NCBI GenBank assembly: GCA_027475525.1
Contig: JAMWFC010000028.1
Coordinates: 124,001-188,000 of the forward strand
Reading direction: 5' to 3'
Source of the DNA: Macrolepiota albuminosa
Lineage: Eukaryota; Basidiomycota; Agaricomycetes; Agaricales; Agaricaceae
Length of the DNA: 64,000 nt
A program made the position numbers and the translations under genes. Under the pieces are notes generated by a model that worked only from the letters and a program-made list of their open reading frames with translations, did no database searches and had not been told where the DNA came from. The stretch's first letter is position 1, and each line of letters begins with the position of its first letter. This document shows, piece by piece, positions 56,807 to 64,000 of the stretch.

Positions 56807-58416
56807 TCAGATGATGAGCGTCCCTGCAGCTGTAGTGCTGCGAGATAGTGCAGTGCAGTAGGCTTGATGCAATTGACACTTGGTCAAGTCTACTCGATTG
56901 TAAGGTCTAGTCTTTCCTTGACTTGCATAATCCGTCATTGCGTAGTTTACCAATACCTCTACCTGTGATCGAGACAGAGATATGCTGTCGTTGCTAGGAA
57001 GTCGACATTTAAGATGCCACTTGTACATACAATTGGAACCACATTTTTGAGAAGTCCATTGATTTTTACTCTTTGCAGAGGATTATTGAGTAGTATGAAT
57101 AACGTATCTAGCACAATCTGTCCAGCCGATCCGATGCAACTTTTCCAACCATACACAAAACCTTCCTGTCCGTTGGTGATGCATAATTCTGTAGCCACAT
57201 TATTTTTGATTATAACAGGCAAACCTACACACAATGGCAGCTTTTCCGCAACTTAAACACTGCAAGATGACGGTGATTGGTCCCACAACGCATGCTATAT
57301 AGTTGGAGGAAATCTCGTGGTTTCTTTAGAGCACATGTAGTTAGATGAATGGTTTTTTGTTTCATCGCCATCTCTGGAAGACAGACTATCTTCGCTGTAG
57401 AAATGCACTAGTTCCTGATGGGTCTCACTTGCGAATTGAGCACTTCCTATAATATTAATAGCATCTTTGTCCACATTTTGTGCGGTGATTATAGATACGT
57501 TTCTGAACTGTTTATCGGATATAGATGGGCAACTATTAGAGATGGCCAATGCTCTGCTTCTGAGAAACTTCACATTTTCTTTGGCACATGCTCTATACCT
57601 CATGTTTTTGAGAGCGGTACGCAAAGCCACATCCTCCATAGACTGATTTTTCTGCCTCATATTTTTACGCAATATGACAACGGTCGTTACCTGATGCCAT
57701 ACAGCCTTACCTATGGCAGACTCCTGATCCTTCAACATTTTGGTGTTTAAACCTACAGTTCTACTATATAATGCCGATCCTTCATGCCCAGCGACAGGGG
57801 GTAACTGAGCAAAATCACCTGCAAATACCATGTTCATATCACCAAAAGAGATATCTAGTCTACTAGACAGCTGAGCCAGTTTTGTGGAAATTTTGTACAA
57901 GTCTCGACACGATAACATAGATACTTCATCAAAAAACACGTAATCAACACCTAGTAGACAAGTTTTAATTTGAGCAAGTTGTTTCTTCGATATACCCACC
58001 ATGTCGTTAATGCCAAACATTGAATGATATGTTGAGCCATCTATAAGCGATGCAGCAGTGCCGGTGGGTGCAACCACAGCCAGACAATATACCTCTCCTC
58101 TAGCTTCAAAATACTTGATGAGGGCTCGGAGCACCTGGGTTTTTCTGGTGCCCCCCATTTCTCCCATATACAATTTAAGTTGCTCAGGCATATACGACGT
58201 TGCATGAGTAGCCACAATGCAGAACACTCTCAGCTGGTCTTTGTTCAGCCCGTAGTCTGAAGATATAATAGCGATAGTAGGTTCCCATTTATCGTCTACA
58301 TATATTTTCTGAAGATACGTCCAATCCACTATGTCAACATGGCCCAGTAGTTCTGGTACGCTGCCTGGTAACTTACCACTGCATGCAGGTATGCTGGAAT
58401 GTCGGCTCTTCAGCAC
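56807..58416 (-). pseudogene. PIF1-like helicase of the Helitron
   Basis: Motif I reads GEMGGTRKTQVL where a GxGGTGKT/S P-loop is expected: the Gly before Lys is Arg, so ATP binding is doubtful. Motif II is DYVFFDEVSML, motif III FAGDFAQLPPV, and ILRKNMRQ is the motif IV region. After a frame break at about 57295 come VGLPVIIKNNVATELCITNGQEG (57234-56959) and TDYASQGKTRPYNRVDL with AYCTALSRSTTAAGTLI to 56807. Three frame segments overlap, so indels are present. It unwinds DNA during rolling-circle transposition. Confidence 0.8.
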
Positions 58417-58439
58417 CTCATCCCGCTTTGCTGTAACAA

Positions 58440-60479
58440 CAGATTTCTAGTAAGACGAGTTACATTCTTCATTCATAGGTTCAACGACATCGATTTGAGG
58501 AAACACCTGGTCCATTATGGGATCTCTCCATCCCAGATTTGCCATAGTTGCTGACATTTGCAGCATATCAGTTCGATGTTTTAATTCTTTCTTGCCAAAT
58601 ACAGCAATGCTTCTTCATCAACCCCTGCGATAACATTGTCCATGTCCTCAAAGTTTTCAGTTTCATCCCACTGCATCATGTCAGATAGTTTGTCACTGGT
58701 CAGCATTGAATTAGTAAGAATACCAAGGTTTAAACAGCATTAACATGGTTGCACAATAGTACTCTCTATCCCCTTGATCCTTCCTAGGTAAATTTCCACC
58801 TACTAAATTAGGGACACGCCTACATAAGGGAGAATACACATAAGTACCATGAGTGTTGGAAAGTGGATGACTAATTGAAAATTTAATAACCACTGAACCC
58901 TGCATATTTTTTATTATACCAAGTGATATGTTGTCATCATTGACTAATATATTATGTGTTCTGTTGGTTAACTTGACTCTCTTACATCTCGATGACCACT
59001 CATACAAAGTCATTTAGTCCAACTCCAGTTCTCTGAAAATATAATCAAATATGGGCGATAGCCCTATCACACGTCCTCGTTTCTTAATTATTGCCAACCT
59101 ATTGGAAAATTTGTCATGTAACTGGTCAGCAGCATCGTCCACCCAAGGACATCTGCCCTCTCAAACAAAAGTAGGCCAATACAAATTTGAGACGTTATAG
59201 TCAGTATAATGATCAGGATTGCCTAATAGATATATGCAAACTATTGGCAATTCCATTTCCGTTTTAGCGCTAAGAATATTAGCTATCTTGGTCATTAGCG
59301 TGCGGGCTTTCTCTTGACGATTAAGTGGACTGTTCAGTATATCTGCATGTTTAGTGAATATCACAGCAACCGCCTCAAACGCAGTGCATGTTTTGAGGGT
59401 GGGCTTCGTAACGTATTTAGTGACGTACAACAAAACAGTCTTGATGGCCGTCCCAGAGCAGAGGCTTGTTACATCAGTATTGCATTGAAACAGGTAAGTA
59501 CAAGGACTTGTAAACGTATTGAGCCATGGTTCCGTCTTCTGCATGTTCAAAGCACCAGTAGTTGGATCAACTTCTGTGTGCGCATACAATGGACGATGGA
59601 ATCTTGCTCTATATTTACCCCATGGGTTATCAAGACATCCTTTATGTTCCTTATTTTTTTTCTGTATGCCATTTTTGTCCTTAGTGGAAGTACATGTATG
59701 TATGTTTGATCGGTACAGCAGATCATCTACCATATGACAAAAGCGATCCCACCATCCTGCTGCATTATCACACGCTGTGCACAATGAGCATTCTTCTTTG
59801 CAAGGAATGGAAGGCTATTTCAGAAGTGACCTAGTGGGATCCATATATTCTGGTGCAGCTTTATTTAACAATATATGCTTTTCAACATCTTCCAGTGCTC
59901 CAGTCAAGAAATTGCCTTGATGTACTGATTCTAGATATTCTACAATAGCCTTTTGAAACTTGACGATGGGTCCATGATTTTTTCCCTGACTTCATCCGGA
60001 GTTAACCCTCCCCGAATCCACAAAAGCATGTGTAAATGGAGGGTAAGCCTACTTTGTTGCTCCACAGTACCATAGTGTGCTGAAGGATGCCCATACAATC
60101 CTGGATTATCTGAGTTGGTTCCTAATATGTGGATTATGAATGTGTTTATCATAAAATAAAAGAAACATGCACTGGCAACAGGATTCTTGGATATAAGATG
60201 GTAAGCATTGTCCAAAGTATAGGGCACAGACGGCGTGAAGGACGTCTTGCTATCTACGTAATAAAGACATATAGGGTGTTTTACATTGGCAGGCGATAAG
60301 ATGATATACCAAGAAGGAGTACCTTTGCTTATGACAAGGGACCATATCTCATTCCGCATGTGTTTTTTAGAAACAGCAGACTCTTTGATACCGCCAGAAA
60401 TTACATCCAAGTCATCTATTACATGGAAACAAGTTTTTTCATCCTCTGTAACCAGCTTCACTATATCTTCAGCTGCCAT
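58440..60479 (-). pseudogene. Helitron Rep (HUH) region
   Basis: 60479-59940 reads YIILSPANVKHPICLYYVDSK, CFFYFMINTFIIHILG and LTLHLHMLLWIRGGLT, where HLH is the HUH pair. After a frame slip near 59950, CSLCTACDNAAGWWDRFCHMVDDLLYRSN leads to GKYRARFHRPLYAHTEVDPTTGAL and TVLLYVTKYVTKPTLKT with the two Rep tyrosines (59784-59161). More distal text (59013-58711) is RVKLTNRTHNILVNDDNISLG. Stops (TAG, TGA) and frame changes break it. Catalytic residues are still visible, but the ORF is not continuous. Confidence 0.7.
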
Positions 60480-61379
60480 TCTTTGTGAAAGGTCAAAAAA
60501 GACTTTTGGATTGACAGTTGTAAGACAGTCAGATACGTTGTTAAAGTTTGCACATTCTGTTGCTAGATAGCCTCTACTAGTAGCAGCCTTTACCTGTTCA
60601 TGGCTGAAAGCAGCAAACGGAAATCCAGTATCTGTTTAAAAGTGTTTATCATGATACATAAGCAAGTTGGCTTTATGAGCGCACACTGATACACCACACT
60701 TGTTACCACCTATGCCATCCAGACCATAGAGGAACAGCCAAGGAAACATTTGCAGATACAAATCCAGATTGCCAAATGTATTCTTGGGATATGTAGAATG
60801 ACCAATACGCAGAGCCTTTCTGTTAGACATCCAATGTTGCATTGCAAGGCCTTTAAGTTCGTCCATAGTCTTAGCTGATAAAGCATCATCTGTGAGGCCA
60901 TGGACAACAAAGGGGCAATTGCCTGCGTTGACACCAGTTTCTTTATTATCTTTATGTACAGGTGGGTCTATTGTACCAGCCTTGTCAGCACTTTGGCGAT
61001 GAACAACAGACACAGGAGGAACATCTTCAGGATATCCCTCTAAGTTGCTGTACAATATTTCCAGATCGCTATATGAAGAATAGTTAAGTTTAAGCCATTC
61101 TAATGCACACTGAACATTTCGTCCGCTCACAAGCAGAGGTAGCCTCTGTAACTCCTTAGCAGATGGCTTGCAAGGACCAGAAAATGAAATTGCAATCATG
61201 TCATCGAGGTTGGTTACAGGAGGTGGAAGGACTTGATATACCTTCTGAATAGGTGACTCAAAAGCAATAAGATGCACCTTCATCTTGCTCAGACCGGAGG
61301 CTGAAACATGAGCATAACACAAGGACTTTCTTACCCTAGCAACTAATATCTGTTCAATCCAATTAAGGTGTTTTAACAC
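60480..61379 (-). pseudogene. DUF6570-like and helicase-like N region of the Helitron
   Basis: LNWIEQILVARVRKSLCYAH, VLPPPVTNLDDMIAISFSGP, LLVSGRNVQCALEWLKLNY and YPEDVPPVSVVHRQ match the DUF6570-type region upstream of Rep in Agaricomycete Helitrons. Then NLDLYLQMFPWLFLYG, MYHDKHF, a TAA at 60636, and FPFAAFSHEQVKAATSRGYL leading into FFDLSQRMAAEDI. One nonsense codon splits an otherwise open frame. Confidence 0.65.
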
Positions 61380-61460
61380 ATCAGGTATAGGGCCAATCTA
61401 AAAGCCATTGGCTAGCACGTTTTTTGGAACGAGCCTATTGAACAATTGCTGTCTGCACAA

Positions 61461-63103
61461 TCAACAAACGTGTTTATACAAGTGATCAATTACTGGTCTT
61501 CTCAGCTCCCTAACATAATCCATATCAGATAATCGTTCTATTTTGGTGACTCCTGAAACACAAAGTACGTCTAGATAACCTTTCATACTCTTGAAAGGAT
61601 TCATATCGGCTACAGGATGTAGGAGACCACACACGACACAACCTGCTTCCTCCACGTATCTCTGTCCTGTGCCAGAACAAAAATTTCCTACAATATCCAT
61701 GGTTCATGACTTACTAAGCAGATGTGGTGGAAATACTACACTTTCATCCAGATCTGGATATTCTTGTTTGAGAGGTATGGCAATGCTTTGTTCAATGCAT
61801 GTGGATTTACGGATATATCTATGAGTACCGTGACAACAAGAATATGAGGATCTTCTCTGTTTACATGTGCAATGGGCAATTGCCTGCCATGCTGCGTCTC
61901 TGGTTCGTTTATCTGGTTCAGACCATAACACCATAATGTTGATGATGCACAATGGGCAACTATGACCATCAAACTTAAAGAGTAATTCTTCCTTCAATAT
62001 AGAACTACTCATACTGATGCCATGCATGCGGGCAACCAGATGGATATTTTTTATAAACAAGTGGTTGATTAACTCTCGTACAGGTATTTGTGCATGCACA
62101 AAGCCTTTCGTCACAGGATATGATGCAAAACCACTGGCATCTACATGATTAACATATTTGAATACCCACCCTACCAGGATGTGATCATGACCAGCAGACA
62201 CATATGGACTAACTGCCTCTACAGGAAATGAATAGAACTTGCCCACCCTACCAGGATGTGATCATGACCAGCAGACACATATGGACTAACTGCCTCTACA
62301 GGAAATGAATAGAACTTGCCACCACCAAAGTGAAGTACACAACTCGATACATATCTCTTCGAGTAGTGGAGTGTATGAACATAGTTTTGTAAAACAATTG
62401 ATGGACGGAGTACATTATATGTGTAGAGACAACTCACACGCTCCATAGTAAATATTATGTGCCTGAGTGCAAGTACATAAACAAAGGACAGCCAGCCATC
62501 AGGAAGGTCAACATCCTCTTCAATTAAATGTGCAATTACTGCAGCATCACACAAGCCGTATTTTATAGCAAGTCGAAATATAATGGTGCCAGACACACAG
62601 TCCCTCAAGGAAATCGCAAAATTGTGCCATAGAATATGTCCTCTGGTTGATAGAACTTGTAAAACATGACACGTCCTCGCAGTGTGCATACTGGTCCAAA
62701 ATTGGCAAACATGTACCCAAGGATATAGCGAATTGTATAGGTTGATGTAACTATGAGGAGACCATTGATTGTACATTCGTCTGTCCAGATAAATAAACCA
62801 CTGTTTAATTGATGCAATGTCTAGTTCGATATGCAAACACTGTGAAAGATGTTGGAATGCGTATAGATGTGAACACATGTAACGTAAAAGGGCAACATGA
62901 GAGTGGTGCTGATTTACCTCAGCATAATCACATCGGTTGATATGGTGGGTGCATAAACCTATAAGAGGTGCAGAACCACCATGGTCAATTTGCATGCATG
63001 ATACATTGCGTTCTGAATGCATGCAGGTTGCGTTTGAAATGTTGTGTACCACATAGTGTGGTTCAACAGGCTTTACATTGTGTAAAGAGGGTCTGGTTTG
63101 CAT
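61461..63103 (-). pseudogene. N-terminal region of the Helitron protein
   Basis: ATG at 63103, MQTRPSLHNVKPVEPHYVVH, then a long Cys/His-rich text. At 62319-62166 a 76-bp duplication breaks the frame; with one copy, HILVGW continues as VFKYVNHVDASGFASYP. Next come VRELINHLFIKNIHLVARMHGIS with CPLCIINIM (a zinc-type pair) and, in another frame, AGCVVCGLLHPVADMNPF (61700-61461). The R-ELINHL..HGI..CPLC order is typical of the start of fungal Helitron proteins. The first 280 residues are not recognised and could belong to another gene fused or adjacent. Confidence 0.5.
62166..62319. repeat. 76-bp duplication 15
   Basis: A 78-base match (62166-62243 and 62242-62319) with a period of 76, one less than the others. 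Collapsing it restores the Helitron N-terminal frame. Confidence 0.95.
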
Positions 63104-63506
63104 TCAGTTCAGTTTAATATATAGGTGAAACATCGATTAATAGGGTATAACTGACCCAATATTATATGCATTTGCAGATACAACAAGGATGTATAATCCG
63201 CACATGATGAGCAGATAGACACTAGCCCATCACTCAATGAAAAAGGTGATGAGTCACATACTAATAACTTGAAAGGTGGTATTTGTTACACAAGCGTCAA
63301 GACAGACAACTCTTCAGTAAGACCCGTAATTCATTGTTACATAATCATTTGTATAGATGACCGCTGAGTATATGATTCATATTATTCATATTACTTCAAC
63401 GTATTAGCAAAACACACAAATATTTACATTAGTATACAAATACAAACACAATATTTTTTTTTTGATACGCAAACCATTAAGCACAACAGATGACAATAAT
63501 ATGGTG
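63104..63506. other. AT-rich gene-free gap
   Basis: No ORF with recognisable content. Contains a T-run at 63452-63461. It could include the Helitron 5' end, but no terminus was identified. Confidence 0.35.
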
Positions 63507-63982
63507 TCAGGGGTCAGATAATGCAATTCGGGGACAGACTACACCAAATAATTGATTAACCACCTGATAATACGGACGTGTTCCAATTATAAATATGTAC
63601 CTTGGCGACGAGTGTGTTCTGATGCAGTCGAAAATGGACGATCCTGTTTGCAAATATTTTGAGCAGATCCTACAGTCAGGCAGATTGGCAATCCTTTCCG
63701 TTGCGAACAACAATTAGATGGCAAAACAGTTTCCTCTGGTGAGGATTCAGGGTCCAAAGACCGACACAAATATGGTTCATTTATAGCCTCATTAGGAGAT
63801 TCAAAGTCATCATCAAAATCATCTCCATCGCTGTATGCAAGGGTTTTGTAAACGTCATCATCCTTAGGATTGTTGTGATCTAGGCGAGGTGATATGTGCG
63901 ATAGAGAGTACCCGAGTTCATATGCTGTTTTCTTATCTCCGTATACCAGACTATCAAGGTAAGGACAATCTAGTAAATACAA
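63507..63982 (-). CDS. ORF of unknown function at the window edge
   Basis: The minus-strand frame 63982-63587 reads LVYGDKKTAYELGYSLSHIS, a strongly acidic YSDGDDFDDDFESP segment, then a Cys-containing stretch. A second frame (63713-63507) overlaps its end. The upstream part may lie beyond the window. Not recognised. Confidence 0.3.
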
Positions 63983-64000
63983 ATAAATAAACCAATAATA

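Larger units (their letters stand above)
55544..63103 (-). mobile_element. Decayed autonomous Helitron
   Basis: Read from 63103 down to 55544, the Helitron modules appear in order: N-terminal zinc-type region, DUF6570-like region, helicase-like N domain, HUH Rep, PIF1-like helicase and a C19-like protease tail. Many stops and frame changes interrupt them, so the copy is not expected to be active. I could not locate the terminal TC and the CTRR end with its hairpin. Confidence 0.75.

Noticed and set aside
1..64000. Bacterial-type defence or biosynthetic gene cluster
   Set aside because: Introns, LTR elements and Helitrons throughout; no operon-like gene series.

Overview
This is a fragment of a fungal nuclear genome, most probably an Agaricomycete (Basidiomycota). 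Introns are about 47-53 nt with GTRNGT donors, CTNAC-type branch sites and AG acceptors. The gene families also fit: JmjC-like, RTC4-domain, WD40, Tnp2-like transposase, and Helitrons carrying a C19-like protease tail. There are no bacterial-style operons and no rRNA. I see no convincing functional tRNA gene and no intact housekeeping gene. The window is essentially a mobile-element graveyard with one young GC-rich retrotransposon in it.

Layout. 1-0.8 kb: a broken gene for an acidic repeat protein. 1.0-3.1 kb: tRNA-derived SINE-like copies and word-repetitive sequence. 3.1-5.4 kb: a JmjC-type gene (minus) with a frameshift. 6130-17428: a young Ty3/Gypsy chromovirus on the minus strand (739-bp LTRs, 5-bp target duplication GCCTG). 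It carries gag, a protease region with two retropepsin-like domains, RT-RNase H, integrase and a chromodomain. On the opposite strand, tail to tail with pol, lies a three-exon gene for a Zn2Cys6-like protein. The element splits a host gene of unknown function. 18.4-19.5 kb: the N-terminal part of an Rna14/CstF-77 gene. 19.6-23.9 kb: an RTC4-domain gene and an unknown gene, bordered by perfect hairpin repeats. 24.1-25.7 kb: a WD40 gene. 26.4-30.2 kb: a decayed Tnp2/CACTA-like transposase. 30.8-31.3 kb: a deleted copy of Snu114. 31.8-34.1 kb: the N-terminal part of a Helitron protein. 36.6-38.1 kb: an unknown gene cut by the next element. 38.1-51.2 kb: an old, multiply interrupted Ty3/Gypsy element on the plus strand with a very long extra ORF after pol. 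51.2-55.5 kb: AT-rich DNA with an inverted pair of related gene fragments and foldback repeats. 55.5-63.1 kb: a decayed autonomous Helitron (minus).

The most striking signal at window scale is a set of 15 head-to-tail duplications. Fourteen have a period of exactly 77 bp and one has 76 bp. They lie in unrelated sequence, eight of them inside the young chromovirus. Wherever they fall in a readable ORF they break it, and reading only one copy makes the frame continuous again. The most economical explanation is an assembly artefact (overlap-length duplication at contig joins, as expected from k=77). The young element is therefore probably intact in the real genome. Anyone using this window should treat frame breaks at these sites as suspect.

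Coding evidence is by reading frames, motifs and splice signals only; no database search was run.
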